The notes under the pieces are model-generated. The model searched no databases. It was given only the letters and a program-made list of their open reading frames with translations, and was not told the origin of the DNA. From Xiphophorus maculatus (taxonomy: Eukaryota > Chordata > Actinopteri > Cyprinodontiformes > Poeciliidae), in NCBI RefSeq assembly GCF_002775205.1, contig NC_036455.1:2952501-3016500 (forward strand): DNA of 64,000 bases, given 5' to 3'. The position numbers and the translations under genes were made by a program. This document shows, one piece after another, positions 44,701 through 55,987 of this stretch. Each line of letters starts with the position of its first letter. Position 1 is the first letter of the stretch.

Positions 44701-47700
44701 GCAGATTCCTCTGAGGCCGTAGGTGATGCACGGTTTGGTCTTTCCCAGCCAGTAGTTGTCAGAGATGCAGACATAATCCACGCCTTTGAAAAACGACTCT
44801 TTTCGGGAAAACACCAGATCGTCCAGACCCTCAGACCCAGATTCCTCCATCCCCTCAAAGCAGAACTTGATGTTGATGGGAAGATCCTGAAGGAAAGACA
44901 TATAAAGACATGTGGTACTTCCTTTAACAGGTTAGGATGGATCTATGGCCTAAACAAAACATGTTCATTACATTTTTTTTTCACACAAAATTATTCTTAG
45001 ATAATGACATTTTAGTTTTGCCTATTTGAACTTCTTTCAGATTGAACCATTTTAGGGCGTCTTGTCACTTTAAATCCAAATAAGCTGCTGCTGGCCACGC
45101 CCCGAAAACTCAACGTTTACATTCACGTGAAAATGGCTGCAAACAGATGCGCAATTATGCAACCATACATCTTTGAAAAGCAGAGGTGGAGCCTCCTGTA
45201 CAACCAACAAGGATGCAGCAAGTGGTTTCTGGAAGGTAAGTCAACAACAGCAGCCGTCTTTTCCAGCAGCTGGTAAAAGCAGCTGACCAAATATGCTGGA
45301 ATTCAGCTTAGGTTGCTAGGTAACAGGCTGGGCTTCGCTGGGGTTGCTAGGTGACGGGCAGAGCCTGATTTATGATGTTACATTCGTTAAGTTTTTGAAA
45401 CAGCTCATTTTCCAGACACCAATAAACAGCTAAGTGTTTTCTTTTTCAGTGCTTGGGTTGTTTTTACACCTTGTTCCAAATTATTATGCAAGTGATATTT
45501 TCTCAGATTTTCTTAAATGGTCAATGCAAATGATGGTCAGCATAATTTTCTACAATACAACCTTTTTTTACAATAAAAAAAACGTAACAGCACACGATAC
45601 GTGCTATAAAGTCATTTAAAACCCGACTGAAAAATCTCAGGGTTAATCTTTATCTAAAAACGCTTTCAGTGGGCCGTAAACAGCTGAAATCGGGGAATCC
45701 TTCACATAATGATTAAACCAAGACTTGGTACTCACATGCTGTAGTTCATTTTTAAACCGGAATAAAAAAAACTGTTGTAGGACATAATTTACACTGACTT
45801 AGAAGTGTAAATTCTAAGAGATTTGCGAGAAAGTTAGTTTACAGTGTTCGTTTAAATTCTATATTGTTTTTAAAAAGTTGCTGAACCTTCCCAGGAGCGG
45901 CTGATCTACCAAATAACTCCAAAAGCACACCAACTACTCATCCAGGAGGAAAGAAAAAGAACCAAGAAGAACATCTAATCGATTTCAGATTCTTCTATGT
46001 GGGGTGCCACAGGGCTCAATACTTGGGTCTCATTCAAACCCACCGAATACGAATCTCAACAAAGTAAAAGTCTGGATTTTCTGCTACTTTTTCATTTTAA
46101 TTTGAGTTAAAGAAGACTAGCAAGATGATTTTGCAGCTTCCCTTGGTAAAAAAGTCCCTATAAGCCTGAGAAAATAAAAAAACATTCTAACTGCAACCCA
46201 TACAATTAAACGTTTTTGTAAAATATATTTATGAGGTTACAAAGTTGGTTAGTCTGACATTTTAATAACAAATTTTTAAAAATTCTATAGAAACATTGAC
46301 TGCTGCTGAAGTATTTTAAAGAAAAATGTAGCAACAGTTCAAATTTTGGGTAAAAAACATCAATTATTCATGATGTTCAATTTAATGGATAGATATTATG
46401 ATTTCCCTCCGGTATAAAATCAATATTTTACAAATGTAACAATTAAATGAGTCCTTAACTGTTACTTGACATTATCTATATTTTTATTCTTATATTATCT
46501 GTAAGTTATAATAAAGAAGGACAGCTTAAATATTCTGCATTTATACTTTTTAAATTATTATTATGATAGCTGTCCACAAGGTGGCAGCACAAAAGTGTCT
46601 AATGAACTACTAGCATGTAAACAAGTAGAATACTGTCGAAACCAACAAATATATAAAAAAAATAAAAATGCTTTAGTACTTTTGTAATCATTCTGGGTAA
46701 AACGTTGACTTGACTTGGCTTTTTTTAGTGAGCAAATAAATAAAATCAGTTTGCATTTCTGCACAACTTCAGAGTGTTTCACTAAAATCTTGACATCTAC
46801 CTTTATTTTTGCTTTCACTATTGACACTATTCCTAAACCATGTCCAAGTAGAGAAAACACAAATCAATAATCAATGCCTGCAGTCTAAAGCAACCAGCTG
46901 GATTCAGGTTGAACTATTTAACATTTAAATAATGAAAACAAATCTTGGAAAACACATAATTTAAAGGAAATGAAGAAAACAAAACGATTTGCCTGCATAA
47001 CTTTCTGCATGACACACAAACTGGAACGGAAACAAAAATACCTGAACATATGAAGATATGCTAGCTCTCATATGCTATGCAATAACATACAGTGGTTGTT
47101 TATCAGAGCTTGAGCTCAGCTCATGTTTTCCTCCCAACAGGAGCTACCAGACCTGTGCACCTTGGCATTCAAACAGTCAGTAAAACTTAAGCTGATATTT
47201 ACACACATCCAACTCCCAATGTCACATTGAGAATGTTTATTTTTCTTTTCACAGAGAAGAAAAGGTGAAAGAGAAACCAAAACGGTTTTGCAATAGTTTC
47301 AACGCAGCAATATTGTAATATTACAACCACAAACGTCCAACAAAGCAGAGCACAACTGTGAAGTTGCAGAATCATGAATACCAAATAACGTAATAGAGTT
47401 TATTTTCCTTCCACTTGGTATTTATGCACTACTTTTTATTGGTCTGACACAGGAAATCCCATTAAAATACATTGGAAATCGTAACGATGAGTCAGCACAT
47501 TCAGGAAAGGTAGAAAACTTCAAATTTTGTTAGAAAAAAAAGAAGCACAGACCAATCTGATTTATATTATAGTAAAAACTGTACCTGCTTTATCTTTTGG
47601 TAGGCCTCGATGCAGTTAAACCAGGCCAGAACTGGGCCCTTGTCATCAGTGGATCCTCTTCCATAGAGTTTACCTACAAACACACACCTCAGGCTTTATT

Positions 47701-50700
47701 CGCATCTTTTTTCCTTCTTCATTGCCTCCTGTAATTCAATTATAACATCGACTAACTTCACAAAACATTGCAAAAAATATAGAATTAATATAATTTCCAG
47801 TTCTTAATGGAAGCATTGTGTCGCCACCAGATCCTTTATTCTGGTTTAAATGTCATATTTAGTCTTTTAAAACAGAATATGTGGCAAGACAGGAAGCTAA
47901 AGGCTAAACTGAACATTCCTGACCATGTAGGAGTCAGAAGGAAGTGAATGTGTCACTTTCAGTCAGCTGATTTTTTTACCAAAGAGCAGAATGAAAGCTT
48001 CAGCATTAGCTGGTACCAGTGGAGACGTTTTACCGTCGTTTGATTATAGAAAACAAAGATTTATTCATGCTCTAGCTAACGCAAATCAAAGCAGCAGATC
48101 CCGGTGTGAGAAAATGTTTGACTTCCCACTTTTTTATCACATTTAAATCCTTTAGATCATTAAACAAATGTTAATATCACGGGAAAATAACCTGAACAAA
48201 CGCAAACAGCAGTTTTCAAGTGATTTAATTTATTGTCGTAAATAAGCCGCTCAAACCAACCTGGCGCTGTGTAACTCCTTCTCTCTTAATTACGACGGAT
48301 TGTCTTTTTTGGTTAAGTTTCACTCAAATTTGAGCTATCTGAAGACATGAGATTGTTCAGATGACTGTTGTATTTACGCAGGCCGTCTTGGTCTGATATT
48401 TGCAGTAAATTTATTTGATGAACTAAGACAAAAAAGCAACAGAAAAGCAGCTCTTGTCACCGAGCTGCAGCATTAAAAATAGTCAGCTCTTAATTCTTAA
48501 AAACAGTACAACCTGACCTCTGACGTCCCAGATAAGAAAATGCAGCTCTGTCTCAGAAAATAAAGTTAACTGAAATGGACTTTGAATATGTGCAGCCATC
48601 TATGACATGTCTACACGTTGATAAAAGCACAACGTCATCAAAATGCAAAGCTAGGTTTGAGAAATTATAATAAAAACAGCAACCTTGATCTTTACAGACA
48701 CAATGGATTGGAGCATTTTTGTACATTAAGCAGTGAAAAACAGTCAACTTTTTTTTAAATGTAACGCTTCAACGGCAGTATGATAGCGTAATTTGAAGTC
48801 TGATCGCATCATTAGGACATTCGGATATTTTATGTCAGGCAGATAAGATACTGCATGTCTTCAAAATGCAGCCAAAGGTAACAGAAAGAAAACAGAAACC
48901 TCAAAATTCATCCTTCTGGGTTTAGTCTTACACTTTTAGAAACGATTCCAGACTCTTTGACTTCTAGTAAAGCTGTTTCGTTTTCAGCCCTTTGATTTTG
49001 CATATTACGTTTCAAAGCTGCTCTGAACGTACCGTCTTTCTCCACCAGAGTGAACGGCTCGGTGTCCCAGCCGTCCTCGATCTGAGCAGGCTGGACGTCC
49101 AGGTGGCCGTAAATACACACCGTCTTCTTGGCCGGGTCCGAACCCAAATGGCCCAGGATGATGGGAGGGAGAGGGATCTCCTCACCAGAGGGAAGCTGCG
49201 GGAAAAAAAACATTACATATTCAAGATAAACTAGAACTGCAGGTGGTTATAACGGGATCCTCGCTGTTTTTCTGGTATCATACTGGATGTTACTTTAGTC
49301 TTTTATAGTCATGTATTGATCATAACCAATAAAAAAGGTGTAAAATATAATTAGTAACATAATTATTCAAATCAGCTTGAACTTAATTTGTGGTCTCAGA
49401 AACATAAAGAAGATGAAATTATCACCTTTTGTTTCCCGATGTCCACCAGCTCCACCGTCCCGCCCAACCTCTCGATATCTTTGGCTGCCATCTCCATCAT
49501 CTTCTTGATTTCCCCGCGCTTTTCGGGCCAAGCGGACACACTCTGAACAGCGACCCATTCTCCGAGGCGCTGGGAGAAAGAAGAAACTCACGGCTACTCA
49601 AAGGCTTTTCAATCATTCTCTAGACTGAGAAGAAAACCAGCCACTGGAGAGTTAGTCTTCAATTAAATTTAACAACTGGTTTTACAATAATAGAGATTGG
49701 CACATACCCGTAAAATACAACTAGATCACCTCACTTAAAAAAATATGCAAAGTGAGTAAGTAAACTTCATTTATTTTAAGTAAGCAGCACTAAATCAAGT
49801 AGGACAACCAACACTAAACAATTCTACAAGCCAATTTTCCTGTTTGAGTCCTTGTCCTTACTCACTCACTTCTTTTTTTTATGAACGTTTTATTGGCCTT
49901 TATTTGAAAGCAAGCAGACAGGAAGTTGGGTAATGAAGAGGCAAAGGTCATCAGGTCGGGATTTGAACCTACGACCGCCGCCTCCATATGTGCTGCGGTG
50001 TTTTACCCCTTCAACACCGCAGCACAGCGCATTACAACTTCACAAAATTACTAATTACATCAAATATTTGAAATACATAATCTACACAAAAAATATTTTG
50101 TTTAATGAAATGTAAATTAAAGATTAATTAATTCTCACAGGTGTTGCTTGTTTACAGGAATACCAAAGACAATACAAGGGTTCTAGGTTGGGACTTTTAT
50201 ATGTAGAAAAAATGCAACTAATTGTGTTAATGGCTCAAAAAAACCCAAAAAAACATTAATTAGTTGACTGTAGCCTAGCTTAAGATAAAATGACACATGG
50301 AGACTTGTTCTGAAGTTCTGCTACATGGATGTGCTCCTGTTCATGTAAACGTCAAGATTATTTCTTTATCATGAATCAAATTAGATAAATTACTGGCTCT
50401 GGAAAATAAAAAAAACCTCAAATGAAGCATTTGTACTTGGAGGGAGGCAGCATTGAGTCAAAGTACTTTCCAACACAAGCAGAATTATCAAAAATGTACT
50501 TTTTCTAAATTAATCCAGCTCAAACAGAATGAGTTTCACCCTCAAATTATAAGTAACTTACTAAAAGTGAGAGTTGATAGCAATTTCATGAAAACTGATT
50601 GAAGTCAACTCACCATTTTCTATTAAATGCCATTTTGCATTTACAGTGCAGTGACAATACGTGCTACATACTTACTTACTTACACTGATTTAGCAACCCA

Positions 50701-51007
50701 GAACAGGGATTAGACCAGAGGATACTTACTTATACTTATCTACCAACCCTGAATAGGAGTATCTAGTTTATTTATTATTAGCTTTTTCTTCTTTTGCTCT
50801 TTTCTTTGGTTTGTTATTTTGTTTGTATTTCCTTTTAAATCCTGTAAAGCACTTTGTATTGCCTTGTTGCTGAAAATGTGCTATACAAATAAAATTACCT
50901 TAACTTTAAATACCTTTTACATTTAAATACTGGATGATAAATCATACCTTCACGTAGAGGTCCTGGTTTTCGTCCACATACTTGAAAAGTGCTGGGAGGT
51001 GAGCCAT
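41763..51007 (-). CDS. cndp2: Cytosolic non-specific dipeptidase, 11 exons
   Basis: M20-family metallopeptidase that hydrolyses dipeptides such as Cys-Gly in the cytosol using two metal ions. Exons, 5' to 3': 50948-51007, 49426-49569, 49033-49195, 47585-47673, 44686-44886, 44048-44132, 43812-43972, 43569-43733, 42473-42614, 42226-42373, 41763-41829. They sum to 1425 bp, 474 residues (human 475). The start is [20 protein letters not shown] with Kozak AAAATGG. Metal and catalytic motifs are intact: [33 protein letters not shown] and [10 protein letters not shown]. It ends YFHEVSQLE. There is no signal peptide, which separates it from the secreted carnosinase CNDP1. The gene head faces the partial copy at 53982, which is on the same strand upstream. 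Confidence 0.95.
41895..42165. repeat. Probable dispersed repeat in cndp2 intron 10
   Basis: Contains CAGCGTTTCCCTCAGTGTAT, CCTGGCGGACCATCAGGCTTAG near the left and ACCACCAGGCTTAGCAGGTG near the right. The repeated CAGGCTTAGCA words suggest two related ends. No coding. Confidence 0.35.
42840..43375 (+). repeat. Purine-rich low-complexity tract
   Basis: More than 500 bp of GAAA/GGAA-type sequence on the plus strand within cndp2 intron 8, resembling 33195-33545 in composition and in lying antisense to its host gene. Open frames here are artefacts. Confidence 0.8.
44887..47584. other. cndp2 intron 4, repeat remnants
   Basis: Holds a GC-richer repeat-like stretch at 45030-45240 and a LINE scrap at 45985-46040. 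The rest is AT-rich with no coding support. Confidence 0.5.
45985..46040 (+). mobile_element. LINE reverse-transcriptase scrap
   Basis: TGTGGGGTGCCACAGGGCTC reads CGVPQGS and continues ILGS, the conserved B motif of LINE reverse transcriptase. Very short; intron 4 of cndp2. Confidence 0.5.
47674..49032. other. cndp2 intron 3, nothing recognised
   Basis: AT-rich intron of 1.36 kb between the exon ending VEKDG and the exon starting KLYGRGS. No repeat family recognised. Confidence 0.5.
49880..50035 (-). mobile_element. tRNA-derived SINE, reverse strand
   Basis: Read on the minus strand, a tRNA-like head with B-box GTTCAAATCCC is followed by a body ending TTTCAAATAAAGGCC, the same 3' end as the SINE at 27423. 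Just before it is a GCTGCGGTGTT...AACACCGCAGC inverted repeat. Intron 1 of cndp2. Confidence 0.65.
50770..50915 (+). mobile_element. LINE 3' tail
   Basis: AAAGCACTTTGTATTGCCTT, GTTGCTGAAAATGTGCTATA and CAAATAAAATTACCTT form the 3' end type also seen at 23070-23110. It is a tail only, with no coding part. Intron 1 of cndp2, 30 bp from exon 1. Confidence 0.55.
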
Positions 51008-51329
51008 TTTTCCCAACGACAGACAGGAGCTGCGGGTTAAACCAGGCAGAGTGGCGAGTTTAACTCTGACCCGGAGCAGATATACGGGAGCACAAAGACA
51101 CGCCCACCAATAAACCTGCTGACTTTGCACAAACTCCACGAGTCAAATGAGAAAGTAAATATAAAAAAAGAAAAAGACTCATGTGAGAAAGTTGCATCAG
51201 AGACATTTAACTTCCTGCTTATCATGTGCAACGTAAAGTGAAGGTCTACAGTATTTTGCAGAAAGAGATACTTCCATTAAATTCCATTTATAACCCAGAA
51301 CATCAGTGTACTTTAGTAGTGATACACTA

Positions 51330-51590
51330 ACACAAAGTAGTAATTATTCTCTTCATTTTTGAGATTATTTCACTTACAACAAGACATTTTTCCTGTGTTA
51401 TAAGTGAAATAATCTGAAATTAGTCAGATTGGAATCAGTCATTTTTCATCAATATTAAGGAACTATATCTTGCTGAAATGTTTCTTGTAAGGTAGTTTTG
51501 TCTTATTTCAAGTGTACTAAGATATCTGTACTACAAACTACAAACCAAAAATACTTTTAATTTGTTTTTTGCAGTGACAAAAATAAAGTT
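51330..51590 (-). mobile_element. Small inverted-repeat element C, copy 2
   Basis: Reverse-strand counterpart of 29872-30170, sharing CTTGCTGAAATGTTTCTTG, GATTATTTCACTTACAACAA and the TTTTTTGCAGTGAC end. Confidence 0.5.
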
Positions 51591-51649
51591 ATTGTTAAAA
51601 TAAAGCCATGAGAAGTCGAGTTTAACTATTCTACAAGACGTAGGGACCG

Positions 51650-52080
51650 ATCATGAGGAAGAAGGTACCCTGTACCAATAAATAAATCAGAACAAGCTAT
51701 CCTCACAGTGAAACATGGTGGTGGGAGCATCATGCTGTGGGGATGCTGTTCTTAAGCATTGACATTAAAGCTGAAGCTAAAACACAGAGCTATCTGGAAG
51801 AATATCTATCAAAAGCCTGCAGACTGCGGCAGAGGTTCAAAACAATCCTAAACGTACAATCAGAGCTGCAACTGAGTGGTTCAACCAAAGCACATTAACA
51901 TGTTAGAATGGCCCAGTCAAAGCTCAGACATAAATCTAGAGAAAAATCTACCCTAAATGCTTTTTCTTCCAACTTATAAGTACATAATACTGTGTATTGG
52001 TCCGTCACATAAAATCTCAATAAAATAAATTTGTGGTTGCAACCTGACTAAAGGTGCTAAAGTTCAAAATGTATAAACAA
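51650..52080 (+). mobile_element. Tc1/mariner-like transposase fragment
   Basis: GTGAAACATGGTGGTGGGAG followed by CATCATGCTGTGGGGATGCTG reads VKHGGGSIMLWGC, a hallmark of Tc1-type transposases. NMARPSQSSDINL-like coding and a degenerate 3' end follow. Frames are broken. Confidence 0.65.
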
Positions 52081-53981
52081 TATTACAAAGCAAAACATTT
52101 TTAAAGCTGTTCTCCTCCAACACTGAAAACAACTCAGAACAACGAGCTCATAAGTTGGTACAGAGATATAAGTACCTACATAAATATGGTAACATGTATT
52201 TGGGCTAAAGAGTCTTTAGTAAAACACATAACTTGAACTCAGGTGTTTAAGGAAATCAATATGAAACTGATACAAACTTAGATATTTTCCAGAATGACGG
52301 AGCCTGTTAGAAGGCTAACAGAACAGGGGTTAGCAGGCTGAGAGCTCTTATATTTCCTAACTAGCTAATATTTTAGCTTTGACTGAGAAGATGTCATTTC
52401 TGACAGCGTATCAGCTTTAAAAGAGCTTGTCAATATTACCTGTGCAAGCCAAACGCTGTTCTTTAGTAAATGTTCCGGTTTCTACATAGAAGAGTAGCTG
52501 CAGCACTGGTTTCGCTGTTCCGTTGAACCTACGCGTAAGCGAGTCCGCCATATTGTGAGTGGCATCTTCGCCTTCCAAAGCAGCAACAGCATGGTTGCAA
52601 ACTGTTTTTCCCTGGATAAACAGACCCTTTTATTAATTATCTAATACATGTTGATTTTATGATCAGTGTTACTTACCACTGAGACAAAAACTAACAATAT
52701 CTGCAACATTACCAAACTTTTTAAAATGAATTTAGATTTGTTGTAGTTGAACCACTGAAAATAGACAGAATTAAACCTAATTAAATGTATTAATAGGAAT
52801 AAGAAATAACTAAGAAAACTTGAAATATTGCCTAAACTTATTTCAGTGGCCGAATTAATATGCTTAATGTGTTTGTAAATGTAGGCCTATATTTGCAGTA
52901 TCAACAATATGCAATCTGTTGCCTAAATAAAATAGAATACAATAGAATAGAACAGAAATAGCCTTTATTGTCCCTTAGGGGTGATATTCAGACATGCCAG
53001 CAGCAAATTGACAAGTAAGTCAGAGCATGCAGATTCACACAAAATAAAAGTATAAAAACAGAAAGTAAGAAACACAAAATATTATATTTCTAAACAAAAA
53101 GAAAGTTGACAAAGAAATGACGAAGGCTTTTCCATTGGTTATGAAGAGTCCGATTTTTTTTATGTGAATAAAATCAAATATTCTTTGTAATTTTTAAACC
53201 AGAAATAAACTTACAATAACTCTTATACACACCTCAAGCCGATTGAAGTTTTGTATATTTTTAATTTAGCAGTCAAACAAAAGACACATAGCTTAATATA
53301 CAAAACAAAAGAGGCTTATTACGCAAATTTGTGTACAAATTACAAAAAAAGCCACTCGCAATATGGCGGCGCCGTTTACGTGCGTTCTGTATTCCTATAG
53401 CGTGTTGGTTCTTGATCCTGTGGTTTCCGTTGGTTCCAGTTCAGCTGATGTCAGTCATTTATACTGATGTGTGACTCTTTTCACGTGATAGACGCTTCCC
53501 GTTTGCTACTGACATAAAAAGATAAAAATTTAAAATAAACGCAAAATGTACAACAGCATGCAAATAGCAGGTGTATGCCTGTTCAATTAAAAAGAAGTTA
53601 TTACAGATTATGACTGGTGTAGACCAATTATTCAAAAACTGTAAAGTCATTAAAATGTATGCTTGTTTAGATGTTAGTAAATTAAAGCAATATCTTCTCA
53701 TTTATCATATGTTTATGTATCATATTTCTGCAGCAATTTGCAAAAGAAAATCATCATAAAGTAGAATATCCTTATTGTCAACAGCAAATTTGTAGCATTA
53801 ACTAAACATGAAAACACCATAAGAAGGAAATATCACCAGTGTCTAAAACTGATTAATGTGAAAGCCAGTTTACTGTCAGACGTCTACAGAAACGCTTTTG
53901 ATTGAAAAGTAAAAACTGTACCAAAAGGGTTTAGGTTCTGAGAATCAGTGTAGATGTTATTTAAGAAAAGACTTTATGAGT

Positions 53982-54732
53982 TCAACCCAGTTGTGAAACT
54001 TCATGGAAGTAGGCAGCCAGCATCTTGATTCCTTGAATGTAGTTTGATCTGGAGAATTTGGATAAAGAACAAGATTTTATTTGAAAGAAGAAAAAAACCG
54101 TAGCTGTTAATTTTATTTGATCTTTTCCATGTTTCCTTATGCATTTAGATAAATGATAAAATCTCGAACCTATTGATTTTTTCATTTTGTGAGTGAGCTC
54201 CATCATCGGAGGATCCGATAGGAAGCAGCATGACGTTCCGGCCTGTCGCCTCCTGGAAGGTCAGAGTGATGGGAATGCTCCCGCCCTCACGGGTCAGGTC
54301 CGACTCAACGCCAAAAACTTAATTTAAACCAATAAGGCAAAAAAAAAAAAAAAACACAGGATCAAATAAATGAGGGAAGACATTCAATCAGTTTTTGACA
54401 TCTAAAATGACTTAAATGTATCTATATTCTGAGATGTAGACGCATTTATTTATTTATTTTTGTGTATATTTTAATACACAAACATACTGCATGCTATTTT
54501 TTTATGTTTTTTTTGTCCTTGATGCAAAAAAACCTTATTAACACTATTTGGTATAAATATGCGTTTTTAATCAGAGTTTTTATGTACCTGTCTTCATTGC
54601 TCTGCGACCAGCCATGTAGTGTGGATGGTTAAAGTCAGACATCCAGGCTTTGGCCCCTTCACCAAAACTGTACACCTTCATTTCATTAGGACTTCCCAAT
54701 TCAGCGAATTTCTTCTGCACATGGTCGATCAC
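53982..54732 (-). pseudogene. Partial tandem copy of cndp2, last three exons only
   Basis: Three segments (54588-54732, 54170-54317, 53982-54048) match cndp2 exons 9, 10 and 11 in order and strand, with AG/GT borders and the same phases. The frame is open from [17 protein letters not shown] to a TGA after YFHEVSQLG. Exon 10 keeps the metal-binding [10 protein letters not shown]. Against cndp2 I count roughly 17 residue changes in about 118. Exon 9 has one extra codon, and [12 protein letters not shown] replaces [11 protein letters not shown]. The 3' flank also resembles that of cndp2. Exons 1-8 are absent: no match lies between 54733 and the dus3l stop at 55988. No AATAAA follows the stop within 100 bp. 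It could be the relic of a full second gene, or a segmental copy that was never complete. Confidence 0.85.
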
Positions 54733-54949
54733 CTTAACAATAATAGAAGAGTGAACGAGTTTAAAAGAACATGTTTGCTATTTATTAACATTGGAAATAG
54801 ATAAATGAAAACTGGTAACAGACTGAAGCTTTAGGTTTATGTTATCCATGTAAAAGGTCGGCCGAATTGCAGTCTGTGGAACGATGATGAGCAACCAGTG
54901 ACTGAAAATGAACAAACTTGACCCACCAGCATATGCGGTTGATGCAGAC

Positions 54950-55205
54950 TAAGCTACTTCTGCCTTAGTCTGACGTAGCCTTAATCGTAATTGGACCCAA
55001 TTCCGATTTTTTAACACAATGCTACCTGTATCTGATCTTTTTATTAGTCTGAACAACACAGGTCGGATTTTTTTTCCGAATGCGACACACGCAGTTTGGA
55101 TATCCGATACGTATCCGATCTTTTCAAATGTGACCTGAATCCCAACGGCCACATCCTGAACGTCATCGATACTCGACAAATGTCACTATTCTGCGTCCTG
55201 ACAAG
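54950..55205 (-). repeat. Dispersed element D, copy 2
   Basis: The reverse complement carries CAGGACGCAGAATAGTGACA, TTTGTCGAGTATCGATGACG and ACCTGTGTTGTTCAGACT in the same order as 17800-17975. It sits next to the break where the cndp copy ends. Confidence 0.65.
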
Positions 55206-55837
55206 AAGTCAGTGACAAATTTCTGTATCATATGTGCACAAGAGGATTATCAAAGATCCTTCCTTCCAACAACCGTATAACCAAAACTGCTCTCTGCAAA
55301 CTCCTCAACTTATGAGCTCTTTATTTTTAATCTGTTGCTGTTTCAAGACATCTACTCAGTTACACATTTTTTGTGATAGTATGCCATTTTTAATAACTAC
55401 AATATTCTTATGTTGTACACATTTCTCCATTTCAAAAGAATATTTTACATTATTTTGAATATGCATGTTCCCATTTGCCTTTAGTTTCATATTCCCAAAG
55501 TAAATAAAACAATATTTATTTGGGTAAGATCCACAAGAAGGCCTCACATGTTAGTCCACAGCTGGGATTTGTAGCAGTTTACTTAATTACTGCTACAATC
55601 AGACGATAGATTTTACTAAAAAGACTTCCTGCCCACATCAATCGCTTAAACAAGGTCCGGGTCACTGGAGAAGGATGCAAAATGTCTGACCGGCTGAATT
55701 CAAACAGCAAAGTAGCTTACATGCGTTGAAAAAAGTACAAGCGAATCATCAGGGATTATTGTGTCTTTGTCCTGATGTAAAATATTTCATTCTAAAAGCC
55801 ACTGAAAAGAAAACAACCACACCTTAAGAGTAACTCC

Positions 55838-55843
55838 TTTATT
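55838..55843 (-). promoter_or_regulatory. Poly(A) signal of dus3l
   Basis: TTTATT on the plus strand is AATAAA on the gene strand, about 145 nt past the stop codon. Confidence 0.5.
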
Positions 55844-55987
55844 CTGCTTCACAAAGCAACTTAAACAGGATTTGAAGTAGTCTTTGGAATTTATAAAACA
55901 TTTTTTCCATAATCTGTTTTTTTTTTTTAAACAAAAACAAACAACAACAAAAAAACAGACTCTTCTAGTGACATCACTCAAAGAAAA

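Larger units (their letters stand above)
51008..53981. other. Gap between cndp2 and its partial copy
   Basis: About 3 kb containing the probable cndp2 promoter, element C copy 2 (51330-51590), a Tc1-like fragment (51650-52080) and a short repeat-like word AGAACAGAAATAGCCTTTAT near 52947. Two CpG-rich spots carry YY1-like CCGCCATATTG (about 52547) and AATATGGCGGCGCC (53360). No coding exon seen. Confidence 0.55.
54733..55987. other. Gap between the cndp copy and dus3l
   Basis: Holds dispersed element D on the reverse strand (54950-55205), AT-rich sequence and the dus3l poly(A) signal. The place where cndp exon 8 would be expected shows nothing similar. Confidence 0.6.

Noticed and set aside
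53982-54732. cndp copy as the gene for secreted carnosinase CNDP1
   Set aside because: The residues are far closer to cndp2 ([23 protein letters not shown]) than to CNDP1 (DDGEHSQNEK and a divergent loop), and no 5' exons are present.
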